A stretch of DNA of 64,000 bases from Tetradesmus obliquus (Eukaryota; Chlorophyta; Chlorophyceae; Sphaeropleales; Scenedesmaceae): contig CP126193.1 of the NCBI GenBank assembly GCA_030272155.1, positions 7,440,001 through 7,504,000 on the forward strand. Direction: 5' to 3'. Below, in pieces: positions 1 through 10,483 of the stretch; the first letter of the stretch is position 1; every line of letters begins with the position of its first letter. A model generated the notes under the pieces. That model had not been told where the DNA came from. It made no database searches and was given only the letters and a program-made list of their open reading frames with translations. Position numbers and translations under genes: made by a program.

Positions 1-30
<30 letters not shown>
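1..30. repeat. (CTG)n microsatellite
   Basis: A pure CTG/GCT run just 3' of the KDZ C-terminal exons. The equivalent runs at about 23906-23944 and 50363-50398 differ in repeat number, so it is length-variable between units. It is probably intronic or 3' flanking sequence of the transposase gene. Confidence 0.9.
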
Positions 31-31
<1 letters not shown>

Positions 32-1020
32 ACCGATCAAATTGGCCGCGCTGCCTGCAGCAGCGGCAGCAGCATGCTGAATATGGCGCTTCTTGGTTGT
101 ACTTGCAACTCCTTAGCTAACAGTAAACGTGCGGGGTCAGCCATGCAACCGTTGAGACAGGCAACTTCATATGCCTTGCAGTGACCCTGTTTGTATACTG
201 AATGCCACAACTGATGCTACAGGCGCATTCGAGCACAATCGCCGTGTCTTAAGCCTAGAACCCTGGAGCTGGATCAACACATTGAGCCAGAGAGGGCCTT
301 AATGGCCGCAGATGACATTGTAATATACCTATGACATGCAATCGAATCGTTGAGAAACAGCAGACACACAGTGGCGTGCACGTCCGCGCAGCAATGCCAT
401 AATATGACTTAAAGACAGCTGCGTTGGCCACGCCATACCTTCATGGACGCAAGCGGGCTTACACAAAGCTTTAAGTGCATTGTGACAGTGCTTTGTGAAA
501 GTGTGTGTGCATGATGGTGGCCTGATACTGTTGAGGTCACCTTGTAACTGCTGCTGCAGGCGCAGACACAGCTGCTGGCACAATCTGGCAAGGCTGCAGT
601 GGCCCCTAACCTTGCTTTAAGTCCCCAGGGGCTATAAGGTTACTTAAAGGCCAGCTGCAGCCCCCTAGGGCCCCTGTGGCCCATAGTCAATTCTGGGCCT
701 TGACTGTTGTACAAATATTCTACCACGGCGTCAATTGGCCCAGGTGAGATACAAAAAACCTACATGTTAAACCCTCAAATGCAATTGATCCCTGCCATGC
801 ACACTTGTCCTTAACAGGTGTCCATTTGTCCCATGAGCCCTAGTATCCAGTTGGCCCAATCAAGTCCATTGGGCCCAAGGGCCTGTTACAAACTGTCATA
901 TACCCTCTTCAAATACCAGCTGGCTCGCCGGTGTCCCTTGTGTATGTGGTGCACATCCTGTTGCTGATCAGCACTGCCCATGGCCCCACACATTGCCTCA
1001 TGCCGCATTGAGTGGTGTGC
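31..1020. other. KDZ 3' flank, no convincing gene
   Basis: Nothing here reads as a confident exon. One possible terminal transposase exon follows the acceptor CTGCTGCAG near 558. The stretch 600-900 is rich in GGCCC/GGGCC words and contains a potential hairpin near 610-650 (TAACCTT ... AAGGTTA around a CCCCAGGGG core). Unit 2 and 3 equivalents are 23945-24934 and 50399-51388. Confidence 0.5.
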
Positions 1021-1028
1021 TGCTGCAG

Positions 1029-2690
1029 GTGCTGCACAGCAGGTGCACATGTGTTCATAATCATTACTGGCATGGTTACATCAGCTTTGTGTTTGACTTC
1101 ATCTCTGTGCTTGCTGCTGCAGGTGCTGCACAGCAGGTGCTTCCTGGATGCTTCCTCAGGCTGCCATGTGGCAGTGCCTGGCATAGACATGGCCAACCAC
1201 AGCAGCAGCGCAGCGAATGCAGCTGTGCAACTGCACCAGCAGCACTGCCCAGGCGCGGAGGAAGAGATTGGTTGCGGCCACAGACAAAGCCGCAGCAACA
1301 TCTGGACTAGGAAGCAGTAAGAGCAGCAGCGGCAACAGCAGCTGCTTTCAGCTTGTTGCAGGTGGGTTGGCTCTTGACTGGCTGATGCACTGCAGCGACC
1401 AGCTTGAAGTGAGCTGATATGATATATACAAGCATTGATGTCAGGGTACGGCTGCTGAAACAGAGTGCCTGGCATAGACATGGCTAACCACAGCAGCACT
1501 GCAGGCAACGCGGCCGTGTGGCTGCACCAGCAGAGCAAAGAGGCTAGCGCGGCGCTTGAGGTGGTAAGGGATGACGCAGCAGCAGCTGCAGGGCTAGGAG
1601 GCAGCAGCAGCAGCAGCAGCTGCTTTCAGCTAGTTGCAGGTGGGTTTGCTGCCTAATGGTTGGAGTTGCCCAAAGCAGAGTTGCAAACTTACGTAAAGTA
1701 TGATGCTGTACAAGTAAAGGCTACACACATCAGCCAACTTCAGGGCATGCAGCACCCACCTTTGTGCCCTGCGCTGTGCTGCTGTCCTTGCCTTAATGAA
1801 CCTTGCAACACTCATCGCCGTTTCCGACGCTAGGGTTTTACTTGCCTGCTGCTTCTGCTGCTGCTGTTTAATGTGCTGCCTCAGGGCCTGAAGGAGTTTC
1901 TGCTGGGGAGCAGGTCTGCATCAGCTATGGCAGCTGGCCAGCAGAGCCCTTCCTGCTGCTGTAGGGTTTTGCCCCTTCCCCAAACCCTGCTGATGCAGTG
2001 GTTGTCTGCAGCAGCTTGCAGGCCATGGCGGCGTGTTACTTTGACTATTTAAAAAGCAAGCTGACAGCTGGGGGCAATGGGCAGCAGCTGCTGCAGTGCG
2101 AGCAGCTGGGTGAGGCAGTGCAGCAGCAGCTGATTGCAGCAGGTAGCAGTAGTAGTAGTAGCAATGGGTTTGCAAACATGTCCGTTGATGCTGCTGGTGT
2201 TGATGGGCGGCTGAAAGTGGCCCTGAATGTGCTGCATGACGCCGCTGCATCTGCAGCAGCAGGCATGCTGCAGCGGCAAGCCAACAACAGCAGCAGCACA
2301 CAGCAGCCGCAAGCAGATGCAGTAGGCCAATCGCAGCATGCCTGTCTGGCATCATTGGTTCGACAGGTGCAGCAGTTGAGGCTTGGTGAGCTTCTGGTGT
2401 ACAGGCTGGGTGAGCTGGCTGACAACCTACAGCAATCTACCAATGCATGTGCAGCAACAATAGAGCCTTCGCAGGCGCAGCAGCAGCAAGCCGGTGTCAG
2501 CAGCAGAAACGGCAAAAGCAGCAGCAGCAGCAGCAACACCAGCAGCAGCAGCAGCAGCAACAGCAGCAGGTACCAGCCATCTGCAGAGCACCTGCAGCTC
2601 ATCCAGGCCTACTGCGCCAGCAAAGCAGCGCTGGCGCGGCAGCTTGCTGCAGGGTACCCGATCAGGATGTCTGGTGTGTTCTTGGGCTGA
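1029..2690 (+). pseudogene. SET-domain methyltransferase fragment, Rubisco-LSMT-like, with in-frame TAG (unit 1)
   Basis: The product resembles the C-terminal half of a SET-domain protein lysine methyltransferase of the Rubisco large-subunit methyltransferase type. Exon A (from 1123) reads VLHSRCF then VPGIDMANHSS, the family's xDMxNHS motif. A second copy, exon B (1464-1639), reads VPGIDMANHSSTAGNAAV and ends CFQLVAG before a GTGGGT donor. The next exon (from 1885) completes it in phase as GEQVCISYGSWPAEPFLLL, the catalytic SET C-terminus. TAG at 1962-1964 then replaces the usual Tyr of LLLYGF, and the frame stays open for 242 codons (GFAPSPNPADAVV..., a substrate-binding-like region with poly-Ser) to the stop at 2688-2690. 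Exon A has a frameshift and is a decayed duplicate. No N-terminal half of the SET domain is visible upstream. It is probably a captured or stranded fragment and non-functional, unless the TAG is read through. Confidence 0.78.
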
Positions 2691-2731
2691 TGCAGGAGCG
2701 TGTGGTGCATCAGCATATGCCATTGCCATAC

Positions 2732-2772
2732 AACTCACTGAGTGACTGACTCAGTCAGTGAGTCAGTGAGTT
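2732..2772. repeat. Imperfect palindrome of CACTGA/TCAGTG words
   Basis: A 41-bp stretch begins AACTCACTGA and ends TCAGTGAGTT, giving a long imperfect hairpin 41 bp after the SET stop codon. Unit 3 has the same length (53242-53282). Unit 2 is shorter by one CAGT step (26645-26682), consistent with replication slippage. It could be a terminal structure of a small element or a 3'-end hairpin, and I cannot tell which. Confidence 0.7.
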
Positions 2773-3714
2773 CTAAGGTCCAGGCCACACATCTGAGGGC
2801 ACAAGCCAAGTGTCGCAGCGTTGTGCGTTTGGCAATTACCACGGCTAGGTCTTTACTGATAGCGTGCTTGCTGCCTGGAGGCTGGACCGGTTGGTAACCA
2901 AAGTCAGCAGTGTCAGCTGCTGCCTGTCGCACTTGGCGGCCAGAACTGCACTCATACAACTGCTGGGCAGTAGTTCAGCTGTGGAGGAGTACAGGGCTTC
3001 ACTCAAGCGTCAATAACGCGTCGCGTTTTTAGGTACTATCTAACTTTTCCAATGGAGAATAGCAGTGTCAGGCCGATCTGCCTAGCACTCACAGGCAGAT
3101 TTGGCACTGCTGGAGCAAGGTCTAGCCAAGTACTTCACATACCTGCCCCTGTCAGTCACCAAAACAGACCAAGAGGTCAATCAAAAGGTTATCACATGGT
3201 TAACCATCGGTATAATCCACTCACAAGTCTCTCAAATGCAAAACTTGACTGTGCCATCCAGGGCGGGAGCAGCTGCCAGCTGTCACATCCACTTTCAGTC
3301 CCTGCCATGCACAACAGTGGCTGCACAATGCAAAATGTGACACTATCTGCACAATGCACTCAGATAGGGCCCATCCACAGGCTGTAGCAGAGGGTAAGGA
3401 CTATCCAAAGGACTACTTGCCCAAAAGTGCCCAAAAGTATGCATGGGCATCCAGTATTACATGAATTTATATGCAAAGTTGATCTCGTAACAAAAAAAAA
3501 AGTTGATCTGTACTGTTGATTGACTGGCAGTTGACAAAAGCACAGTGGCAAGCCCAAAAGTGCCCAAAAGTGTTGGGCAAGTGTCTTGCCGTTCAGGCAT
3601 AATAATTTTAGTCTTCTTGTAAGCCATACCTTAACGGCATCGGCAACCGCGCCCCGTAACGGAGCGGAAACTACGACTATTATTGCCTCTCTATTGGTGA
3701 GGGGTAGACGCCGT
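2773..3714. other. Non-coding stretch with nested direct repeats
   Basis: No gene was recognised. Direct repeats visible here are CCCAAAAGTGCCCAAAAGT at about 3420 and about 3552; AAAGTTGATCT flanking a 10-base A run near 3476-3511; and GCCGTTCAGGCAT at 3588-3600 and 3710-3722. The last pair brackets 109 bp with AATAAT..TAGTC / GACTATTATT inverted words, so it may be a small non-autonomous insertion with target duplication. Equivalents are 26683-27624 and 53283-54229. Confidence 0.45.
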
Positions 3715-4059
3715 TCAGGCATGAGCTAAGGCGCCGCTTTTGTACAACAGCAGCACAACCATGCCACCCACGAGGACAAATATTATCACCATCACCAACT
3801 CCTTAGGCTTTTCTGTGCCCCAACTGACAACTTGGGCCAGCAGCTGAACGAGCCACAACCAGGGCTGTTTCAGCTCCAGAGCTGTCACCGCAGCTCCCCA
3901 GACACCCCAAAACCCCAACCAGCCCCAAAAGGGGGCGGGTGTCAGAGCTGCCCAACCATGCTTCAGCACGGCAGTGATGAGCAGCACCAAGGTCACCAAC
4001 ACCACCAGCGAGGGTGGGACCCAGCGAAGTACAGGGAAGTCCCCTGCGCAACATGACAA
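3715..4059 (-). CDS. Possible small multi-pass membrane ORF (unit 1)
   Basis: A 114-codon minus-strand ORF with about three hydrophobic segments: VVLVTLVLLITAVL near residues 19-32, a Trp-rich WGWLGFWGVWGAAV near 45-59, and VMVIIFVLVGGMVVLLL near 89-105. It resembles no family I know. All three units keep it open, but the unit 3 copy has several amino-acid replacements, which argues against strong constraint at this level of divergence. It may be chance. It lies between the SET fragment and the minus-strand coiled-coil gene. Confidence 0.25.
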   Translation of the reverse strand: MSCCAGDFPVLRWVPPSLVVLVTLVLLITAVLKHGWAALTPAPFWGWLGFWGVWGAAVTALELKQPWLWLVQLLAQVVSWGTEKPKELVMVIIFVLVGGMVVLLLYKSGALAHA

Positions 4060-4879
4060 ACTGATTCTTCATAACTCACATGGGCTCATGCAACTGTCGT
4101 GTGCAAGATACTAATAGCGGTGGCAGCAGTGGCAACTTTACGGCAACAACAACCACACCAAACAACCTGCTGGCTATGTTGTTACAAGCAACACCCACAC
4201 CACAGCAAAACACCACAGCAACACAGAATGCACGTGGGGCCTGCATGTAACGGTATGCCTAATGACTGGGCAGTGGGTGTGGCCTTAATGAGCCTTGACA
4301 TGCTCATGGTCACTGCCAAGAGCTCCTTTGGTCAACACACGCACTGCCGCACAGTACACGGCCATGATATCATCCATGGCAGTGCGCATCTTGGGCCCAC
4401 CTGCAGGCAAGGCAGCAGGGGCATGCGAGAACACAGACGATTGCGGGAACAGGGGTGCATGTTGCAGGCACAACCGCATGACATGCAGGAGGGAGTCATG
4501 AAGGGTTCATGCACAGGGGCGGGAAACGCAGCACGAGGCACGCAGTGTGCTGCAGAGCTTCACACAGGAGCCGCCACACTGCAGCGGCGCAGCAAAAGCA
4601 AAGCACCGATGCAGAATGCACAGGGCATGCTGCATGCTGCCTATGTGGTACTCTTGCTACTGGAGCATGTTGTATAATCGCTGCTCCACATGCAGTGGCT
4701 GCTCATGGCCGAAAGCCTTGCAAGAACTGTGTGGTTTTGGGCGGTAGTGCAGGGCTGCCAGGTACTTGGGCAGTGTTCAAGCATGCCTCGTGACACTGCT
4801 CCATGAGCGTGCTGTTATGAAGAATGTCCTGGCAAAGCACTGCTCACTCTAGACTGCGGAAGAATCATCGCTGAAGGAA

Positions 4880-5068
4880 TTACGCCCTAGCAAAGCGCTG
4901 CTTGGTGGGCACGCGCAGTGTGATAACCCAGCTTGCATAATCAATAGGTTTACACTCCATGCTGCTGTGGCAGCTCGGGCTGCAGAAAACCTTCCCATGG
5001 GACCAGCACATAGTCTTGCAGAAGAGTTGGCAGCAACTGCTGGCATGCGCCACAGGCGGCCGCTGCAT
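4880..5068 (-). CDS. Possible Cys-rich exon of a minus-strand gene (unit 1)
   Basis: A 62-residue minus-strand frame with closely spaced cysteines (CCQLFCKTMCWSHGKVFCS, then CHSSMEC), as in a small zinc-binding module. It could begin at an AG acceptor just upstream of its ATG. It lies downstream, on the same strand, of the coiled-coil exon at 6110-6299, so it may be a later exon of that gene, but I could not fix the intervening splice sites. No family was identified. Confidence 0.25.
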   Translation of the reverse strand: MQRPPVAHASSCCQLFCKTMCWSHGKVFCSPSCHSSMECKPIDYASWVITLRVPTKQRFARA

Positions 5069-6109
5069 GCTGACATACCACCAATGCTCAACTCCAACGC
5101 TCACCTGGTGCTGTTGTGGTGAAGCAGGGCCGCCAAGGAATGGCAGTTGATGGCGCATGCACAGGAGCAAGGCAGGGCAGAGCAGGGCAGCACAGGTCAA
5201 CATCAGTGGCGTATGCAATCAGCATTATGCATGCAGCATTCAGGAGTGCAGGACTGTAATGTGGCACTCTTGTGTTGTCTTTTGACAGCGCAGAGTGCAC
5301 ACAAAGATTGACCTGTGCAGAGTGTGTGTGGCACTGGTGCATGCTATGATTGGGAGTGCAGAGTGTTGTGGTTTTATGTTGCTGCAACATAGCTGGCTGC
5401 AGCAAAAGCCTTCACATGGATCTGAAATGCAGTTGCCTCGCTGATTCTAATCGGTTACAGATAGCATGAGGGTAGCTACCATGCGCCAGGTGGTGCTGCA
5501 TGTAGTGCTCTTAATAAACAGGACTGCTGGGGCATGGGCTTTAGCAGCTGCTTTACAAGCAACTGCAAGCAACGCTGGTTTGGCAGCCTTGCAAGTACAT
5601 GCATGACTCACCTCCTCCTCCTCCTGCTGCTGCTGCTGCTGCTGCTGCGGGATGAGAGAAGAAGCCAGGTGGTAGCCATGAACAGCACATGCAAGGACAC
5701 GTGGGCAGGAGATCAGCAAATGGTCAAACAAAGAAGCTTGCAGCATGACAACACAGTGGCTAGCAGCGCACAGGAGCATGCAGGAGGGTGTTGCAGAGGT
5801 GGACAACAACACAAGATGTGCAATGTCGGTCAAGAAAGGGTGGGGTGGGAAAGCAAAGCGTGGAGGGGGCATACATTCCACACCGCAGCATGCATCATCA
5901 ACATGGACACAAGCAGGCATCGTGTGCATTGAAGGGCTTGCATGCATGCAGCAAAGCACTTGCTACAGCACCATAGGAAAAACATAGCAACACCGGGTGC
6001 ATGCAGTAGCACTGCTGACAGCTGGGGAATGCTGCTCTCCATGGTTGCTGCAAGCTTGCTTGATAAGCAGCTGATGTAGGTTGCCAGGAAAGCTGCGACC
6101 CAGCCGCAC

Positions 6110-6299
6110 CTGCCTGCTGCTGCATGAGCAGCACCAGCTGCTGCTGCAGTGCTGCCAGCTCCTGCCGCAGTGCTGTCAGCTGCTGCAGCAGCAGCAACTC
6201 CCGGTCTCCAGAAGCATCCTGCAGCTGCCGCTTCACAAGCTCAACCTCGGCCTCCTTGGCGACAATCTTCCGCTCTATTGCCTCGGGTGTTGTAGACAT
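6110..6299 (-). CDS. First exon of minus-strand gene with N-terminal coiled coil (unit 1)
   Basis: Starting at the ATG at 6299 the minus strand encodes MSTTPEAIERKIVAKEAEVE followed by heptad-like Leu/Gln/Glu repeats containing GDRELLLL. It ends at a GTGCGG donor (6108-6109), giving 63 codons plus one base. The heptads predict a coiled coil. Short coiled-coil leaders of this style occur in transposon- or crinkler-associated proteins, but I do not identify the family. A possible downstream exon ends at about 5610, where poly-Gln/poly-Glu meets a GTGAGT donor. The start faces the KDZ gene across about 770 bp, suggesting a divergent promoter. Unit 3 carries a divergent but frame-preserving version, which supports real coding. 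Confidence 0.5.
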
Positions 6300-7071
6300 G
6301 TTCTCCCTGCAGCAAGCAGCAGCATATGGGGTGCATCTTCCTCAAATCCAACAAGTGATTCACGGCTCCTGCGATGTGGATAAGCTCAGCTTGTCTATGG
6401 ATAAGCTCAGCTTTCTCGGACCTTGCGAGGGTCGCCTCCAAAGACAGTGCGCAGCTCTTCGGCCTCAATGATTCTTTCAACAATGCTTGCAAGCGCCTGC
6501 GAGCGTTTCGGATCGTTCCACGCAAGAATGCTCAATGTGCTTCTGTGCCGTGGCAGTGCGTTTGCAGACAGTGTCAATGTTTGTTTGTGCAATTGGTTCA
6601 GATAGTGGCAAGAAAGTGAGGCTGTTGGTTGGATGGAGTTCGGGGTTTTTCGGACCCAAGGCACGAATGTGGCCAGAGACCTGCCTGCAATTGAAAAATT
6701 GCTCAATGCCCTCTCAAATTGTTCGAAGTAACGCATTAATCATCGTTGGTTTCTGATCTCTGCAAGTGCAGTGTCATATTTCAAGACAAGACGATTGTGT
6801 GCACTACTGGCTCAGTCGAACAATGGTAATTTCAACCAATATTCAGAATACGAATAATGGAAGTTCTTCGATTATTCGTCCGCAAAGAAGGAGTTGTCAT
6901 CATATTTTCGCAGGCCCCTGCGCTGACAAATATGCAGCAGCACACCCACAAATGACACGGCCACTGCGACTGCGTAAATGCGTCTGAATGAAGCTTGTTG
7001 CCGTCACAACTGTTGAATGCTATGTTCCCTTTAGATGAGCTGACGATCCAGCAGTCTTATACAGAGCTCCA
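6300..7071. promoter_or_regulatory. Probable divergent promoter region between coiled-coil gene and KDZ transposase
   Basis: This interval is less GC-rich than its surroundings and lies between the minus-strand start at 6299 and the transposase start near 7072. It holds a 16-bp word (TGGATAAGCTCAGCTT) repeated at 6377 and 6398, and AT-rich runs near 6830-6910. No TATA box or other defined element can be assigned. Short ORFs here on both strands are not supported by homology. Equivalents are 30209-30980 and 56791-57562. Confidence 0.4.
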
Positions 7072-9453
7072 ATGCAAACACCACAGCAGCCAAATGAACA
7101 GCAGCAGAGGCGTCAGCAGCGTGCTGCACAGCCACAGCAGCAGCGCCAGCAGCATTCTACGCAGCTGCCTGATGGTCTGTATATGCAGCAGCAGCAGTAC
7201 ATGTATCAGGACTTTCAACAGCAGGTGTCTGCATACACCCAGCAGCACGCACGACCGCAGCAGCGCAAAAAAGCCCCGGTGTCAGGGAGCAGGCGCCAAC
7301 GCTCAGATGCTGGTGTTCCCAGGGGCCCACGTGCAAAGCCTAATGCAGAAGACGCTCAGCAGCAAGCGTGGAGGATGGATGCTGAATTCAGGCTGCATAT
7401 GCAGCAGCATACCAGCAGCAGGATGATCAGGAGGACAGCCAGCACTCAGCCCTGCCTGGGACATGCTGCAGCAGCAGCTGCAAGCGCTGCACCAGCAACA
7501 GCTAACAGCACAGCAGGAATATGCAGCCGTGCACGCTGCTCAGGCAGGGCAGGGCCGACGATCAGACCATCAGCGGCGCACAGAAGAGAGCTATAAGCAG
7601 TACCGTGCAGCCGCTCCTGCGCTGGCATGCCGTGTGCTTGAGCAGCAGGCGGCGCCACCTGCCCACAGCAGCTGCAGTGTTTGCCAGCAGACTGGTTGCA
7701 CCGTACGGTACGATGCGCAGTGCTGCACAAACCAGAACCAACACGGGCGGCATAATGCATGAGTCATGCCTGACGCGGTGCGAACTGTTGCTTTTGCAGG
7801 TGCTTCACCTGCCACCCTGCAGCCGAATGCCATGTGCTGCTGTGTGACAGCTGTGACACGCAGCGTCATGCAGCAACCCACCTGCATGACAGGCAGCAGT
7901 ATGTTGCTGCTGGGCACTGGCAAGACCTCCCCAGCGCCGACACCGCTGCTGGTGAGTGTTCGTGCGCAGCAAGCTCTCTCCTTGCTTTGTAATCTGTAAC
8001 AAGGCGGACATGACCAACTTCTTAGTTCGCGCTCCCGCAGGGTACTTCCCCTTCAAGCCCACCTCATGCACCGGCTGTGGACAGTCTGGCTGTTTTGAGG
8101 CTGAGCCGTGCGCGCTGCAGCCGCTGGATTACATCACGCGTGGTGAGGCACCGGTAACGCAGTACTGCACAGCACTAGTTCTGTCAGCATGCTCGAGTCG
8201 CATGTAGCACGTATTTGTGGACAACAAGGTCGGCATTGTCATGTGACCGTGTTGTGTTTCGGGCGATTGCTGTGCTGATAGCTTATCGTAGGCACCACAA
8301 CACAAGCTTTTTGCTTCTATGCTCTGCAGATGGCATCATTGAAGCAAAGCGCGCAGGCCTCAAGTGCACAAGCTGCAGCACAGTTGTGTGGCAGCAGCCG
8401 GAGGACTTCCTGCGCGTCCAGGCATGGCCTGCATCTCTGAGCTCAAGTCACGTGCGGTGCGTGTGCGGTGACGTCAAACTGCGTCTTACTCTGCCAGCAA
8501 CTAGCCAGCAACCCCTGTTGGAAGTGTGTGGTAATGATATTCAACTGTATGTAATGGTATGTAGCATGTGCTGTAAGCCTGACATCTTTTTTACTTGCTG
8601 CATCATCAGCCTACCTCTCACCACAGTGGGCACATCTTTATCAGGGTTGCTGTTTCTGCTGTTGCAACACAGGACTGTGGTGGATGTGGCACTGCTTCAG
8701 CTGTGGGACTCCATGCGGCTGTGCAACCCTACCATCTCATTGAGTGGCTTCCTGAAGGGCATTGTGGACGCCGTGGCCGTTCTGCACCCCACGCAAGTGC
8801 GTCTCTGGCACGCGCATCACCCTGCATGCTTGTTTTGCTTGCTGTGTGCGCCCGGCTGACCATTCTGATCGCCCTTGCATGCACCTTTCTGCTGTGCAGC
8901 CGCGTCGAGAGATCAACATGCGCACCTTCCGCCGCGCACATCGCGAGTACAAGTTCTGCCAGACGGACCTGCGGCTTGGTCTGCAGCTGCTGAACGACCT
9001 GGAGTGCCCAGCATGCAGTGACGGCATGGCTGGCGTGCATATCGACGCCAACATGAAGCTGTTCACCTGGCTGCGGCACAGGGAGCTGTGGCGGCAGCAG
9101 CACTACAGCGAGTTCTTTGCAGACGATGCAAGCGTGCAGCCGAGTCTGCAAGCCCTGGACTTGGCAATGGGCAGCACGGTGAGGATTGTGCTGCTGTGCC
9201 ACATGCTGCCTTGCATCAATAGATAGAGGCTGCCCCACGTGAACTGTCGCAACATAACATGCGCCTGTAGCTGGTACGTTTAGTGAACAACATGTGCGTT
9301 GCAATGATTGGCTTGTTGGCTGCTGTTGTGACAGTGTGCAGTGTACAGATCAGCAGCGCCATAGCCTTGCAACGTCTGAGCTGCCTACTGGGCTGTGCTG
9401 CCTGCAACCTTTACTTGAGCATGCGCAGCGCCGCGTCCCAGACAACATCTGCA
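7072..9453 (+). pseudogene. KDZ transposase, N-terminal half (unit 1)
   Basis: This is the N-terminal half of a Kyakuja-Dileera-Zisupton transposase, an RNase H-fold DDE enzyme. A Gln-rich leader starts at 7072. An apparent +1 shift near 7380-7460 leads to the zinc-finger exon ending at 7707. Following exons, with matching phases, are 7800-7951, 8041-8142, 8330-8456, 8673-8796 and 8900-9178. They encode a B-box-like finger (CSVCQQTG, CFTCHPAAEC, CDSCDTQRHAATH), then CTGCGQSGC, the family motif WQQPEDFLRVQAWPAS, and CPACSDGM followed by VHIDANMKL, whose Asp (codon 9044-9046) matches the first catalytic Asp. The gene then stops being transposase at 9453, where NOV sequence begins, so the second Asp and the Glu are missing here. 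Confidence 0.85.
8313..9453 (+). repeat. Direct repeat R, right copy (unit 1)
   Basis: A 1.14-kb block containing transposase exons 4-6 that also occurs at the left end of each insert (21542-22680 and 48001-49140). It begins at GCTTCTATGCTCTGCAG and ends at ACAACATCTGCA. Beyond that point right copies continue into NOV and left copies continue into the rest of the transposase. It is coding sequence, not a long terminal repeat. Confidence 0.92.
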
Positions 9454-9482
9454 CTCCCTTGAAATTTGCTTCCCTGCGCCAG

Positions 9483-10330
9483 GTCACTGACGCGCCCCAG
9501 GTGCACAGCAACGGCTTCCACGTCTGCTTTGACCTGGCGGCAGACGCCACACTGGGCTACATGCCGGCTTGCGACCGTTCTGGCGTCTGTGCTGCAACTT
9601 CTGCCATTCTGCTGCAACATCTCACCTACGGCACATCAACAGCCAGGCACTCTGCTGGCGTGTGCCTTATCTTGCTTTGCCAACTGACTGCTTCTGCGGC
9701 TTGCTTTGTTTTTGTGATTTTCTTTGCGCCAGGTCACCGACTCGCCCCAGGTGCACAGCAACGGCTTCCACGTCTGCTTTGACCTGGCGGCAGACGCCAC
9801 ACTGGGCTACATCCTGCCAACCTGGCTGGAGCCAGCTGATCGCACAGCAGCAGGTGAGCTGTGTGGTATGGTTCAGCAGCTACTACAACTGAATCATGTG
9901 GTCCTGCATGTTATCAATGGGTATGGTTAAACCTGGCGGCAGACGCCACGCTGGGCTACATACTGCGCACCTGGCTGGAGCCGGCGGAATGTGAGGCAGC
10001 AGGTGAGCTGTCTGGTGTGGTTCAGCAGCTACTGTATGTGACTAGTTTGGTCCTGAATGTTTCTAATAATACTGCTTCGACTTGGCGGCAGACGCCACGC
10101 TGGGCTACATCCTGCCGACCTGGCTGGAGCCGTCTGACTGCGCGGCAGCAGGTGAGCTGTGTGGTATGGTGTGGTCCAGCAGCTACCTCCATGAATTATC
10201 TGGCCCTTCATAGTATTAATGGGTATGGTTAAACCTGGCAGCAGACGCCACGCTGGGCTACATCCTGCCTACCTGGCTGGAGCACGCCGACTGCGCGGCA
10301 GCCTGTGAGCATAACTCTGCTCTTTGGACT
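9483..10330 (+). pseudogene. NOV exon 15 array, five partial copies (unit 1)
   Basis: The exon that follows the ATPase G2 box in NOV proteins reads VTDxPQVHSNGFHVCFDL then GYILPTWLEP. Copy a (9483 on) has an acceptor but loses homology after GYM. Copy b (9733-9853) has both splice sites and is the usable exon. Copies c, d and e (starting about 9933, 10080 and 10232, period about 150 bp) carry only the second half. Copies c and d keep the GTGAGC donor; in e the AGGT is altered. The rest of NOV is absent after 10483, so this copy is a remnant. Confidence 0.85.
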
Positions 10331-10483
10331 TGTGCGTGAGCTCATACCCATTGTTACTTTTCATGTGCTGGAAGGAAAGGCAGCTGGAGCTGTCTGTCTT
10401 TTTTGTGTTCACCTTTGTCGCAAGACTAGTGCCGCCGCCACGCTTGCCACCAATGTGAAACCCATACAAATACAAGTCACCTT
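10331..10483. other. NOV intron 15 up to the tandem-unit boundary
   Basis: Intron sequence shared by all three units up to ACAAGTCACCTT. In unit 3 this same intron continues to an acceptor at 61038, which shows that the unit boundary lies inside a NOV intron. Confidence 0.8.

Larger units (their letters stand above)
1..10483. repeat. Segmental tandem unit 1 (3' part only)
   Basis: Bases 31-10483 match 23945-34392 and 50399-60972 almost base for base, so this is the right-hand part of a tandem unit whose beginning lies left of the window. It contains the tail of a KDZ insert and the last duplicated NOV exon. The unit ends in the trinucleotide CTT at 10481-10483, directly followed by the head of unit 2. 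The same join recurs at 34392/34393, whereas after 60972 the sequence differs and continues the NOV gene. Confidence 0.93.

Noticed and set aside
8313-9453. R repeats as long terminal repeats of a retrotransposon
   Set aside because: R consists of spliced transposase exons 4-6 with catalytic Asp, lacks TG..CA ends, and no reverse transcriptase or integrase lies between the copies.
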